Of a stretch of DNA of 64,000 nucleotides, positions 45,401 through 57,640 are shown one piece after another; the first letter of the stretch is position 1, and every line of letters begins with the position of its first letter. The notes beneath the pieces were generated by a model. It was not told where the DNA came from and ran no database searches. It saw nothing but the letters and a program-made list of their open reading frames with translations. A program made the position numbers and the translations under genes. The DNA comes from Anseranas semipalmata (taxonomy: Eukaryota; Chordata; Aves; Anseriformes; Anseranatidae): contig VXAA01003393.1 in the NCBI GenBank assembly GCA_013399115.1, positions 607,268-671,267 on the forward strand. Reading direction: 5' to 3'.

Positions 45401-48400
45401 CTTCTCTTGCTGCTGGACTGTCTCAGCTCTTCTCCAAAGGACCTCTCTGCTACCAGCTTTGCTAACCCAGCCAGGAGAGAGAGCAGGGAAGTGATGGTGC
45501 TGGCAATTGTCTTTGTCTGTAGAGGCTCTTTAGACTACTCATGTGCAGATGAGAGCAGCTTCCTAAAGGGAAGAGAAAAAAACATCAATTTTTAAAGAGG
45601 AAAATGTGTACAAAAATAGTTCTTCTCAAAATGCAAAAGCCATGGCCACACAGGAGCCTTCATTCCACACAGCCAAGCTGGCACTTGTGCTCCTGCAGGG
45701 CCAACATAAACCCAGGTGCGAACAGGGAAGGAGTCTGCACCTAAGTGATCAGCCATCACTGGTCCTTTCTAAAGCAGAGCTGACAGAAATGCGAATAAGA
45801 CAAGCTGAAGAACCCACTTGGTGTGAACTCTGGGTCAGTTCTTACACATGAAAATATCGTTAGAGGCTGACAGGTACTGAAGGCACAGGATGAAGACTGA
45901 GGTTGTGGTCTCCTATTTGATGTAGTGTAACTCAACAAGGCAGGGCTATCTATGACTTTGCCGGTGCCTGCCCTTCTCCACGAACATAATATCTGAGATA
46001 CTATTTCTCTAGCTTACTGTAGCATTTCAGAACTGAAGCTGAAAACATTTATTGCTAATCCACTCAAAGGTTTCAGCTGAAAGCAGAGTGTATTGAGATG
46101 TTTAAAGGCTTTGAAGAGTTGAGGTGTGTTATTCATACTTAGGTCCATGTTATGGCTTAAATCTTTTGAGTAATTTTCATACTTGCAGTGAAATTGTCAT
46201 GCTGCTGTTTCATTTGCAGGCACTTGGCTACAGTGGGAAGTTTTCTAAGATTTACAGGATAATGTACCTCTTTATCAGAACTATTGACAATATATCTTTG
46301 AAGATGTAGAATGCCAACTTCAACATACTTGTGATTGGTTTGACATTATATTCTTGTCATGGACAGTAGTTTGGCTGTTTTTTTTAATAAAGATTTAAAT
46401 GGCAGCAGACATCTTTACAGCAGGGAAGATTCAGAGCCATTGGACCATGGAAAAAGCAGCAACTCAAGACACTCTAAGGATAAAGAATTCAACATTAAAT
46501 TAGCCAGTTTGTAAGACAAGCTCCATTGCTGAGTGGCCCATCTTTTAGAAAATGCATATCCTATGGTAAACCTCACCAATTCCAAAATAGATGATCTCCC
46601 ATGGAGAACAGCAAGAGCACTTCTTGCGGGAGGTAGACAAACCCAGAAGAAGCAAGCAGGAATCACCATGTTTAGATTTTCTAATGTTCATCAAAAAGAA
46701 ACATTTTTGATTTATAATGTCATCAATTGCCAAGTACTTACATTGGCTTTTATTTAATGTGGTAACTAGTATTCTCTCTTTTTTTTTTTCAAGGGTCAAC
46801 AAATGAAAAAGGAATATTTAGTTTCTCTTTTGTTGAAACCATTTGTGAACTTCCTCTTGATCTTACTGAGATCAGTGGGTGGGGCCAATATTAATTCCAT
46901 GTGATAAGTAAGTATAAGAGAGCTATGAAAATGTTTTTTTGAGCTGGCATTGTTTTGGAGCTCTGGCAGAAAATAGTCAATGGTGACTGATGTGTTGAGG
47001 TCAGGATCATTGTATGCTATTAATTATATTCCTTATTGCCAACTGAAAGCACAATGGTATTCCTGTTCTTGAGATCCTTTGTACCTACTGCTCTTTGTAG
47101 AGAAGGAAAAATTATTGCAGCTTCTCATAACTGTATGCCAGGAGAGATATCAGAAATTTTCATTTTGTTGCTGCTTTAGATTACAGAACAAAATTAGTTG
47201 CATATGTAATAAGGCTACTGATGCCATGAGAAAATGATTTGTGACTCATGAGAAAACTTCTTAGCCAAAAATATACAAAGCTAATTGGGAAATGATTTTT
47301 TTCCCCTATGTGGCAAGACATGTCAGCCATATATTTCTCACCACATAATTGGCAGGAAAACAAAGCAATTTTATAGTCTTGTATTGTGCTATGATATGTT
47401 GGTTATTGTAAACCTTTGCAATCACCCAATTACAAGGTACCAAAGAGAAATGAACTAACTCAACAATAATAGTTCAAGACTCTACTCATCTCATAAGTAC
47501 CTCCAAAGTTGTGAAAGTGTCCCAATTTTCACATCCACACATCTATTACTTCCACCCCCTCGGCAATGATCACACTAAACGCAGTAGGTCCAACCCAGAT
47601 GTGTTAGGTTCAACCCTGCATTCTGAGGTAAACTCAGTACCACCTGTCCTCTGTCTATGTGTCCAGAAATTTCAATAGATTAAACAGTAGTCATTAAATC
47701 ACTTTAAAAGTACTAATCTGACACCCAGGCATTGCCAGGTGAGTTTCCCATATTTCAGTAGAGTAAGAACAGTCTAATCTACCTCTTAGTGACATCTGGC
47801 CTCTTATATCTGGAGGCAGTACCTGCTCAGTGCTAATGTTGCTAGTGTTTAGTTGAAGCAGGAGGCTTTCTCCTTCCTCCAACCTAGGACGTATGTTTGG
47901 GTTATTAATGTTTTTCCTGGCATTGCAATGATTTCCTACCCGAAATGATGGCATTTTCTTTCATCAGGAGGATATTCTGATGATGAGCACCATAGAAATG
48001 CGAATAACAAGTAAATAAGATCTGTATGATGCATGTGCCATAGTGAAAGCTCAGAATTTAATGAGATTTTCATAATTTAAATTTACAATAAAACTACTCA
48101 GTTTGACAGTTATGGCCAACTGCAGTGACAGAGCAAGCTTGAAGTCCTCAAGATCATCTGTTACAAAATTCAAACCATGTTTTCTCTTATTAGGATAGAC
48201 GTACATAATTATTTAAACTCACAGTAATAAAGCTATAGTTCTCTGGGCTGGTTGACAAAGGATCCAAAATAAAGGAGAACTAATCCATCCTGGGATAGAG
48301 AGTGAGTAGAAAAAGATTATACCCTATCATATATTATTGCTTTCACAGGATCCTTGCTACATGCAGTGCATAGGATGAAAAATGTTAATTGAGATGGTGT

Positions 48401-48489
48401 GGGACTAAGGCTATTGTCTGTAGGGTCCCAGCCTCATTAGCTGCAGAATTTGGAAAGTGTGGAGGGAACAAGTTAAGGGATTTCAGAAA
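42401..48489. other. AT-rich unique sequence, 6 kb
   Basis: No gene or dispersed repeat was recognised. A T11 run lies at 46779-46789. Open frames reach 121 codons (44705-45070, minus) with no domain. A strong acceptor-like TTTCATTTGCAG near 46220 has no matching donor. Confidence 0.5.
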
Positions 48490-48580
48490 GAGAAAGTGTG
48501 GCCTAATGTTTAATGCAGTCAAGTACCACCCTGAAGAGCTGGATTCTTGTCCAGCTCCCGATCTCCTATGTAATGCTGAA
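48490..48580 (+). repeat. Possible MIR-like SINE head
   Basis: GTGTGGCCTAATGTTTAATG, then GAGCTGGATTCTTGTCCAGC, resembles the tRNA-derived head of MIR/CORE-SINEs. It has a degenerate A box and, in GGATTCTTGTCC, a degenerate B box (consensus GGTTCGANTCC). The match is short and diverged. Confidence 0.4.
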
Positions 48581-50810
48581 CCAAGATTTCCATGGAGGGA
48601 GGAAGTGGCCCTGCTGTTGGTGTAAGAGTTGGCTGGTTGTTTTCCAGGAGATGGGATACTGGGGCTAGGGTCTTCCTGCTGCTTGGGAAAACTTAAAACT
48701 GCTTTTTTCTGTTCCCAGGGCAATGGGCTTCAGAAGGGTAGAAGGGAGTGCTGGGACAACTGTCTGGTGTTATCCATGGTGTCAGGGGAGTGAGCCTGCT
48801 GAGGTCAGTGCCGTGGATCCAGAAAGCATCTGTGTTGCTGACCCTGAATCAGGCAAGGCTTCAGGACTAAACACTGGGGCACTGTTTAGATAGGGCTAGC
48901 ATATCCCGATGCCTAAATCTGGGCAGATGATCGTTTGGTGTATAGGCTTTCTGCATTGCCTTCTAGGGTGTCCGATTCTCTCTAACGATATCTGGGCCCC
49001 AGCTCTGGTGATCTGAGTCACTCAGCTTGGCACAGTTCCTGAATCTTTAGGTGTTGTGATACCCAGAGTCACCAAGACCTGGTACAACTCTGGGCCAAAG
49101 AAAATATTTGGCATCTACATCTACCTTCCCATCACCACCCCTGCCTCCAAACTGGTGCTACTTTGGGATCCCCATAACTTGAATCCCCAGGATGCTTCTT
49201 TTGTTATACCATTTAAATACAATACGTAGCAAGACTGACACAGAGCACTTCAGCCTATGGACATATGCAGGTGAAGAAGACATGAATCAATGTGCTAGAG
49301 AACTGAGGAACCGCAGTTTACTCCCCACTGTGGTGCAGCAGAGCTAGGAACTGAGGTCAGATTGGCTGATTTTCTTTGGAAAGGACATCCTTCCTTTCCA
49401 AAAAATGGTCTGTGGCCTGTGGCCATGCAGCACTTGCAATGGGCTCAGAATTGCTGGTACTTCACCCCCTCACTACTGACGCATGAGTCATCTCCCACCT
49501 GACACAACAGGACACGTACACTTGAAAGTTGACCGCTGGTTACATCTGAAAAGCACTCTGCTCTGAATTCTGCTTCATTCATCTGAGTAAATGGAAAGTG
49601 AATTCCTTAGCTTCAATATTAATTAGGCCACATAAATGCAAACCAGAAGGGAAACAGAGAAAGAACTGCTAGTGAGCATCATCCACTAGTCTGTGGTTGT
49701 ATAATATGCTTGGAGAGCACTGCTCTCTTAAACGAGTTAATGAAAGACACCAAGACACCCTTCGTGACTGTGGCTGTGTACTGAGCAGTCAGCAAGCCCC
49801 CATTATGATTTATTGGGGAAAATCCATGGGAGTGGTGGAGGGGGGGGGAAAGAAAGAGCAGCATATACTGCTGGTGCCAGAGCTTTAATGCCTTCATATC
49901 AGCTCCAGGAGTTTTCTGGCTGCCACTTGTAAAATTCTTTGGATATCCCCTGGCGTTTCTTCCCTCTCAGCCCAGGATCAGAGGCCTTATGCCTGCCTGT
50001 TTTAACATGTCCTCCTTCTGCCTTGTCTTCACACCATCTCTCTTCTGATTTCTACCCTCCTCCATGATAGAACGGGCCTCCTTAAATGGAAAAGGCCATG
50101 TATTTTTTCTCTTTTACTTGACACTTTTTATCATGACCCTCCTTGTCCAGCTGAGCTCAGGTGTCACCTCATTTTGGTTTCCAGGGGATGTTCCTTCTCC
50201 AAGAACCACTACACTCCATGAAAACCGATACACTTTGCATTAAATTAGGCACCCACTGTCCCATGAGATGAATTGCTCCACTGAGCCTATTGTCAGGAGC
50301 TTTCTCCAGGTGCCCATACACAGCTCCTGAGAGGCACCTGATACTTCAGGGAAATGCTCTGGGCCTCCATCTGCTTGTCCACTTCTGGTCCTATGTCACA
50401 TCTACTAGCACTTTGCAGATATCTCAGACGCTTCAGGGCACCTCCATTATTGCAAGATCCCTGTGTGTAGGCAGCTGAATTGAAGTCTAGATCTTGGCTG
50501 ATGACAGTGAGATTCGAGACTCTGCACCTGCATTTAGATGTCTGCATTCAGCTGTATTATTCTTCAGCTGAACTTTATGGCTACTGACTGGACATCTGAA
50601 GAGATTCCTCAGGATACAAAGGCCATAAAAGCTGGATCTCCAGTGACTTTAATGGGGGCTGAGACTCCTGCAGACATGACAAATGCAGGCAGGCACCTAA
50701 AGTTGTGTCTTACTCTCCACCTGAATCCCACTTGAGGCTCTTGATGTATTGCGAAGACTATGAAGTTCAGGGATACAAGTATTTACCATCAGAACCCCAA
50801 GTGTACTAAC
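48581..50810. other. Unique non-coding sequence
   Basis: No gene was recognised. A G9 run lies near 49842. TCTCCAGTGACTTTAATGGG near 50637 recalls very old amniote dispersed repeats but is too short to assign. Confidence 0.5.
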
Positions 50811-51172
50811 AGCCCGTACTGAACCTGACCAGCCTCTGCTGGAGTGCCCTCCCATTCCTGACCATGGCTTAGGAGTCCCATTTTGGCGTGGCTTGGGGCT
50901 GTCAGCCCCTACACCACTGATGCTGTAGGATGCTGGTCTCCAGCTCTGCTGCAGCTCTGCCCTGCCTGGCCGTGGGGTTCACTGAGACCAGCCCTGTCTC
51001 TACAGCTCTGTCTGGCCATCCCAGGGCTGTGTCTGACCCTGGTTCACCTCATGGGGCCTGATCCTGACCCCCACCTGTGGCATGTTGACCTCAGACCCAT
51101 GGCAGTTCCTAATGCCTGGGGCTGGAGCCTCATCCCAGCTGCTCCCCACAAACTGCCTTGCTTCCCCAGTTA
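50811..51172. other. GC-rich patch of unknown origin
   Basis: About 360 bp of C/T/G-rich sequence contrasts with the AT-rich surroundings. It is full of short repeated words such as CTGACC, CCAGC, CTCTG and CCCTG. A 96-codon open frame (50883-51173, +) covers it but shows no domain. It may be part of an unclassified GC-rich bird repeat or a decayed minisatellite. Confidence 0.35.
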
Positions 51173-54100
51173 GTCTTTGCTAATGAATTCTTGCATGCCT
51201 TCTATGTGGTTGGTTTAACCAGTGTCGGTGTCTGTGTGGCAATGAAAATAGGCTGCAGCATAAATGGCTGCACTAGAAGTATTGGCCTCAAGACAAGTAT
51301 CATAATCAGCTTTAATCACAAATCACACTCAGTGGGACCATGCAAAAGCCAAATAGAGATAAATTGAGCAACTTCTGAAAAAAAAAAAAAGCCATTTCAA
51401 ATACAGCAGCTGATTTATTATTACTCTTTTTCCGTGTACCTCATTGAACAGATTTTTCTGTTTATGAATTCTGTTTCAAATATTTTTCTAATACTGGGAA
51501 ACAGGTGTGACCCAATCCTTATATTCCAACATTCCCACAATTTTAACAGTGTTATGAGTGTAAGTCTAATTTCTAGTTTTCCAAAAGATACCATCTTTCC
51601 AGAGTAGGGAGCCAGTATCCCAGGTCCTTAACCTTGAAGTGTTCCAAATTTTGAGCCAGCTCTGAACGTGATTAGTTTACAGCATAAGCTCATCTTTTTC
51701 TTTCTTTTTTTTCTTTTTTTTATTATTTTATTTGTTATTTTTTATTTTTATTTTTTGAATACAGCCTAATAAGGTGTAATGACTCATACTATACTGCAAG
51801 GAAAACAGATGCTGCAGCTGCAGTTTGGATTCCTTCTTCAGCTGAAAAGCTCTGGTTCTTCAACTCTACAGGTGGGATTCATTCAAGGTGAAGGGTAGGG
51901 CTCAGTTTCAGAACTTGTGAGATACTCTTGAGTACTCAAGACATCTGGATGGATCTGGAAAACACAATCCTAGAAGAGACTCATGCCATTCTGAAGTGGT
52001 GCCTGAAGGTCATGTGGAACCTCCCAGGGCATCTCTAAATACACCAAACTGAGCCCTAGACTGTAATTGAAACTCAAATGCCTAGTGCACAGGTATATGG
52101 AGACATCATTAATCTTTAGGTGCTTCAGTTTGGAGTGAAATCTCCCCATTTGTGCTGGATGAAGTGGTTTAGCAGGTCACAGATTGGACCAACTTGTTGT
52201 GATGCTGCACAGCAAATGTCCAAGGAGACAGACCAGCTGTGGAGGGGAGATTGTGGGAGTCCCAAGCTCAGTGTGTGAGACTTGACAGGCTTGTAAATCA
52301 TTGCTGTCTGGTACGAGGATGGAGATATTTGAATCTGGCTTGTTGCAGCTACTTAGGGAGACTGTAAAGTGAGTGCAGGCCAAGCAAAAAAATCAAGTGA
52401 TGTTCAGATGAAATTGATAAGCCATTGAATTGTCTCTTCCTGTGTCTTGAATGAATGAAGCTTAACAAATAATTTTTTAATGGGAAACATAACCATGCAT
52501 TGCACACAGTTCTGAAAATTGTCAGGCTGGAAGCCAAGCAAAATAAGTTTTAGGATTTTCTCAGCTTCATAATTGTGTTATTACATTGTACCATAGAAAC
52601 TGGGCTGTGGCATTGATTCTGCTCTCCAGCATTCAAAAGAAGAGGAAGCATTTCTTCTTTAATTGACAGCTAAAATTTCATTCATGGGGTATTAGCAGAA
52701 TTAGCTTTTTGCCTACCAAACTCTCTTGCATGTTTCTGATAATATAATTTAACTTTGGCACAAAGGAGCTCTTTTATTTGTGAAACACTAATCTGTATCA
52801 AGAAGACATGAGGAAAAGATCACTTATGTGAGACAGGGAAGAACTACAATGTTTTTAAACTGAAGGGAGGAATCAACTATTTACATGCTCTGAGTGAACT
52901 ATCTCTATCCAATCTGAAAATCCACTTTGAAAAAATCTCTGACCTTTGCAACAAATATTTGGAAAACACCTTAAATGCCCCTATAAAGGCTACTGGCATT
53001 GTATGCTCGCCTTGCCACTGGATTCAATTGTTTGTAGGTTATTCTCAGGAACACAAACCTGTGATGGCAGGGGAGATAAACCTGTTCAGGACTTCCCTGA
53101 AATCAAGGATAAGAATTCTGCTCACCTAAAGGTCACTGCTGAATTGGTGCATACATCACTTTCCTCTGTGAACTTGATCCATCTATTGCTATTATTATCA
53201 CTGTCTTCTTACTGTCATAAAAACCTATGTTTGCAGTTTTGCTTTGGCCACTGGGGGAAAATCACAAATGGCTAAGGAATTTTCTCTTTTTAGCTATTTA
53301 CAAGAGTAAGCTAGGGTCTCTTACAGAAGTCGTGTGGATCTTTGTCCTTTAGGAATTTCGAGAATTTTAGCAAAGACTTTTGTAAATGTTTCATATAATT
53401 TCAGTGGTGGCAGGAGGGTCGAAGCACCTTGAACTAGTCTGGGTAGGCTAAGCACAAGAGCTATGGGAGAACCTGGATTTTCCTCCACTGTTGCCTTAAC
53501 GATGGCCCATCCTTCTGAATGTTGGCCAGGGAAGTCCTTCCACCACAGGCAAAGGATGGAGATTCTCCCTCACAGTTGATGCAGTGGTGTTGATGGGTTT
53601 TGTGGGGAGCCCTTGTTCACTCTTGAAAGATATTGGTAGCACACTAAGGTTACTGTACTGTTTTGTGAGTGCAGCAAACTGCTCTGAAGACAGAAAAAAC
53701 AATTGTCTCTTCCATTCTTGGACAGAAATTAACCTGGAACATCAAAGTAAAATCACCGGAGCCTCTTGGCTAATCCTGTCACCAGGCTGGTTCCCTGTGT
53801 TAACTATGAAAGCTGTTGTTGATTGTTTCTATTGCTCACTCTTCCTCGTTGTGATAAATTGTCCATTAAAAGGCAAAAAACCCCACCGAAATGAGTTACA
53901 CTGATTTCCCTTTGCAGCACACTGGCTTGGGATAGTAGAGAAGGGTAGTGACAAGTTGTAGAGCATCTGTTCTTGTTTACAGAGTGCTCAATCGCAGCTG
54001 AATAGCTTCCAGAAAATGTGAACTATAATCCACGCAACTGAACAATCCTAGAAAAAAAACACATCATCATTGTTGTTGTTACTCATCCAAACATAGTGTG

Positions 54101-55223
54101 GAGGTGAACCAGAGCTTGAGGATTGTTTACCATTTGGTGTCCCTATTCCTCTCCTTTAGCAGAGGTGGAGACAATTTAACAAGTGTTTCAAGGTTGTGTT
54201 TACAAGGCAAGCATTTGATCATACTGTGCAGATGAGCAAAGAGCAATCCTTGCTTCTGATGGGTTGTTACCAGATTAAAACATCTTTGTTCTGACCTTGT
54301 CTAGGGGGAGTGGATGCTTTTGAGGTGGTGCAGAGTTGTGTTCTTCATCAGCCTTGGACAATGAAGGTATCCCAAGGCATTTTGCAGGGAACATCAGTTC
54401 AGACCCAATTCAAGAAGCATGTTGTGTCTCACTGCATTTTGCTTTACTTTGTAGTGCGTGCTGAGTTTAGTGAAGCAATGTGTAATGGTGTACAGGAATG
54501 AAAATGGAAAAAAGGCGTTTTTGAATTGCAGGAGTTTTGTACGAGGTGTCAAAATCTGGATTCCAGTCACTAAAAGCAATTTTTCTGCTTCTCGATCAGA
54601 CTGAGAAACCAAGAGATCCTAGTAACATCTCTGGGAGTTGCTGAGCTTGGCTATTTAGGTGTATTGAATTGAACTGGGAGTCTCTTTCCAGCCAACTTAT
54701 TCTGAGAGAAACGCTGACGATGGCTGTTCATAGTGAAACATCACCACAGAAAGACAAGCCAAATTCCTGTAGTACTTCCCATGTCTTATCCTAAACTATT
54801 TTTTTCCTTATTTTCTGTTTGTGGTTAAACAGCTGCCAGCCTTTACCAAAGAAGCAACCGCCAGTTAATGCAGGGTTATATGATATATATTTAAGTGCTT
54901 GGGGGGTCTCTTACTGTAAAGGACATTGAAATGCAAGATATCATATCTGGTTATAGAATGGCTCTGAATGTAAATTAGTTGTTCCCCAAGACAATAAACA
55001 AGCAACAGCTGGTGTAGTTTTAAAATGGGCATAGAGAATATCTAGCCCTTAAGTATTGAGGGCAAAGGTGAGTGAAAAGTCCTGCATAATTTTGTGATAT
55101 TAAATCTTACAAATAGTAATATCAACACCATATTTATTTTGATTAAACGCATATTGAAATTGAAACAGTAAGGTTCTGACTTGAAAAAGGGAAAAATATT
55201 TTCACCATGAAAACAGTTAGGCA
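51173..55223. other. AT-rich unique sequence with T-rich low complexity
   Basis: No gene was recognised. An A13 run lies at 51378-51390, and a T/A-rich low-complexity stretch at 51690-51760. Open frames of at most 109 codons (52946-53275, +) have no domain. Confidence 0.5.
51690..51760. repeat. T-rich low-complexity tract
   Basis: Repeated runs of T broken by C or A, grading from TTTCT to TTTTA units, over about 70 bp. Confidence 0.85.
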
Positions 55224-55402
55224 TGGGAGCAGGTTGCCCAGATAAGTTGTGCCATCTCCATCCTGAGAGTTTTTTTCAAGACCCAAGCACTGAGCAGCCT
55301 GGTCTGTCTTTATGGCTGTCCCTGCTTTGAGCAGGAGGTTGAGCTACAGACCTGCTAAGGTGCCTTCCAACATGATTTCTCCTGTAAGTTTATGATCCTA
55401 TG
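55224..55402 (+). mobile_element. CR1 LINE 3' fragment, diverged
   Basis: TGGGAGCAGGTTGCCCAGAT, then TTGTGCCATCTCCATCCTGA, AGCACTGAGCAGCCTGGTCT, CTGCTTTGAGCAGGAGGTTG and a final TTATGATCCTATG follow the end of CR1 ORF2 and the 3' UTR in forward order. Substitutions and small gaps show an older copy. Confidence 0.8.
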
Positions 55403-56325
55403 TACTTCAATGGTGCATTAAGATTTCAGTCAAGCAGGTCTATTTGTGTTGGTGCTGTCAAATGCTATCCACAGAGGCTTTCCAGTCTAGATGGATCAAG
55501 CAGGTTATCTGGCCTGGAGCATGAGACATAGATCGGCAGGTATGTCTAGTGGGACACACAGAATTCTCGCTCCTTATAATAGCAGTTCTTTCCCCCAGCT
55601 CTCTGCACACCCATTCACCAGGTTAAGGACTGCTGAGTGCATAATGGAGGGATGGTGGAGTAGGACTTCAGGAGTTGCATTGCACATTTTGATTGGAAAC
55701 TTTTCCTGCTTGTTGATGGCAGGGTAGAAGATTAAGCAAAATATGGAGTTTTGTGGCCACAAAGCTCTTTTTTATTGCTCTTGCACAGAAATAGAGCAAT
55801 TAGAGTTAGGGGTTCTGAACATCTAAATACACCAGTGCACTAAGGGCTTCCTAGAGAAGAGGGTGCCTGGGCCGTTGCCATTGGCAAAGCCTGAGTTGGA
55901 ATTGACCTTGCAGTAATGGATAGGGTTGAAAAGATGGGACAATGTTTCAGAGGACTTTTAAAGCAAGGAGAGAAAACTTGTCCTTGATGAGGAACCAAGT
56001 GAGGAATATGGCTGGAGAGTTGTAATAGAACAATCGAATGAAGAAGAGAGATGATCCTACCAGCTGTATTTTGACTAGATTCCCAGAAATAATCAAATGT
56101 AGCTCAATGTAGCAGAAAAATCCTCTAGCCTCTTTCTAATTTATGCAGCTTGTGTTTTTGGTGCTAGTCCTAGGAAAAGAACGCCAATGGTATCTGAGGA
56201 TAAATATCAGGCCTTAATAAAACCCTTGAGTGGTGTCAACATACCCTGTCAGAAATAAGCTACCACAGCAACAGGCGGAGATACCTCAGGCAAACCCAAC
56301 ACTCTATTGGCTGAGATGGCTTTTT
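55403..56325. other. Unique non-coding sequence
   Basis: No gene or repeat was recognised. Confidence 0.5.
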
Positions 56326-56806
56326 TCATAGAATCACAGAATCGTAGAGCCATAGAGTGGCTTGTATTGGAAGGGACCTTAAAGATCACCTAGTTCCAAC
56401 TCTCCTGCCATAGGCAGGAACACCTTCCACATGTTGCTCAAAGCCCCATCCAGCCTGGCCTTGAACACTTCAAGTGATGGGGCATCCACAGCTTCTCTGG
56501 GCAACCTGTTCCAGTGCCTCACCACCCTCTGAGTGAAGAATTTCTTCCTTACACCTAATCTAAATCTACCCTCATTTGGTTTAAAACCATTACACCTTGT
56601 CCTATCACTACACTCCCTGACAAAGAGTCCCTCCCCAGCTTTCCTGTAGGCCCCCTTTAGGTACTGGAAGGCCACTGTAAGATCTCCCTGGAGCCTTCTC
56701 TTCTCCAGGCTGAACAACCCCAACTCCCTCAACCTGTCTTCATAGGAGAGGTGCTGCAGCCCTTTTATCGTCTTTGTGGCCCTCCTCTGGACTTGTTCTA
56801 ATACTC
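56326..56806 (-). mobile_element. CR1 LINE 3' end with preserved ORF2 frame
   Basis: The minus strand carries the carboxy-terminal part of CR1 ORF2 as one unbroken frame of 117 codons (56379-56732). It includes [50 protein letters not shown] and [12 protein letters not shown]. Then come the 3' UTR (CTTTAAGGTCCCTTCC in the element's sense) and eroded 8-bp tail units at about 56328-56360. The reverse transcriptase and endonuclease domains are missing through 5' truncation, so the copy is inactive. The intact frame suggests a relatively recent insertion. Confidence 0.95.
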
Positions 56807-57539
56807 ATTTTTGTTCACTTGGTTTTTCCAAAGCATCTTTTTAGTAGACCAGAGAATAAATTATCACCCTCAGATGTTTTCGTTTTCCTCACAGTTTCCC
56901 CATACTCCTGCCAATTCCTAAAACATAATCTTATTTAGTATTTGCAGTTGTCAGTTGAAATCCTTCAATATATTAATTCTGAAACCAACACTGAGGTGTG
57001 CAGTCTGCTGAGAAGACCTCCCTATGACATATATTACTGCTTGGCCTTGTATTGCCATGTTGAGCTGAGTGAGGAAGAGCTGGCACAGGGAAGAGGCTTA
57101 CATGGGAGCACTGCAGAGGACATAGTGGCTGTGATTCCCTGTCCTACATAGTCCCCTTTTTCTGGAGAGGTCTCAAACTTCTCCTGTTCAGTTCCTGGCT
57201 GCACAACACTGTTCACTGTCATCTAATTCACGAAAGGCTGGCACAGTTGGCAAAACTTTTCATTTTCCTGCTGCTCAGATAGATTGTCACTTTTTTGGAC
57301 TATCTGGACAATACAGTATTTCCCATCACTAGAGGTAATTTGGATGGTATTACAATGACAGTTTTCAGCATGTGATACTAACAGCCTTGTTGGCTACGAG
57401 CAAAACAGGTGAAAATATTAATTTTAACAGTATCTGTTTTTTTTTTTTTTTGGCTTTTAAAATTAGGTGGCTCCCTTATGCAGTTGGTCAAAAATGCTTT
57501 AGGGAAGAGGTGCATAACCCTTTTCTTGATTAGATTACT
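56807..57539. other. AT-rich unique sequence
   Basis: No gene was recognised. A T15 run lies at 57437-57451. Confidence 0.5.
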
Positions 57540-57640
57540 CAACAGTGAAGAAAATGAGGCATGGAGAAATTCCCAGGCCCCTCAGAGAACCAGGAATAAG
57601 GCCCAGCTCTCTTGAATTTGAGACCTAACCAAACATACTG
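57540..57640 (-). repeat. MIR-like relic
   Basis: ACAGTGAAGAAAATGAGGCA, then TGGAGAAATTCCCAGGCCCC, then CAGAGAACCAGGAATAAGGC, then CCAGCTCTCTTGAATTTGAG follow the reverse complement of MIR. The corresponding consensus is 'acagatgaggaaactgaggcacagagaggttaagtgacttgcccaaggtcacacag...'. It is diverged, but the blocks are in order over about 100 bp. Confidence 0.5.

Noticed and set aside
56379..56732. 117-codon open frame as a host gene
   Set aside because: The peptide is the carboxy-terminal part of CR1 ORF2, and the flanking 3' UTR and tail show it is a truncated transposon.
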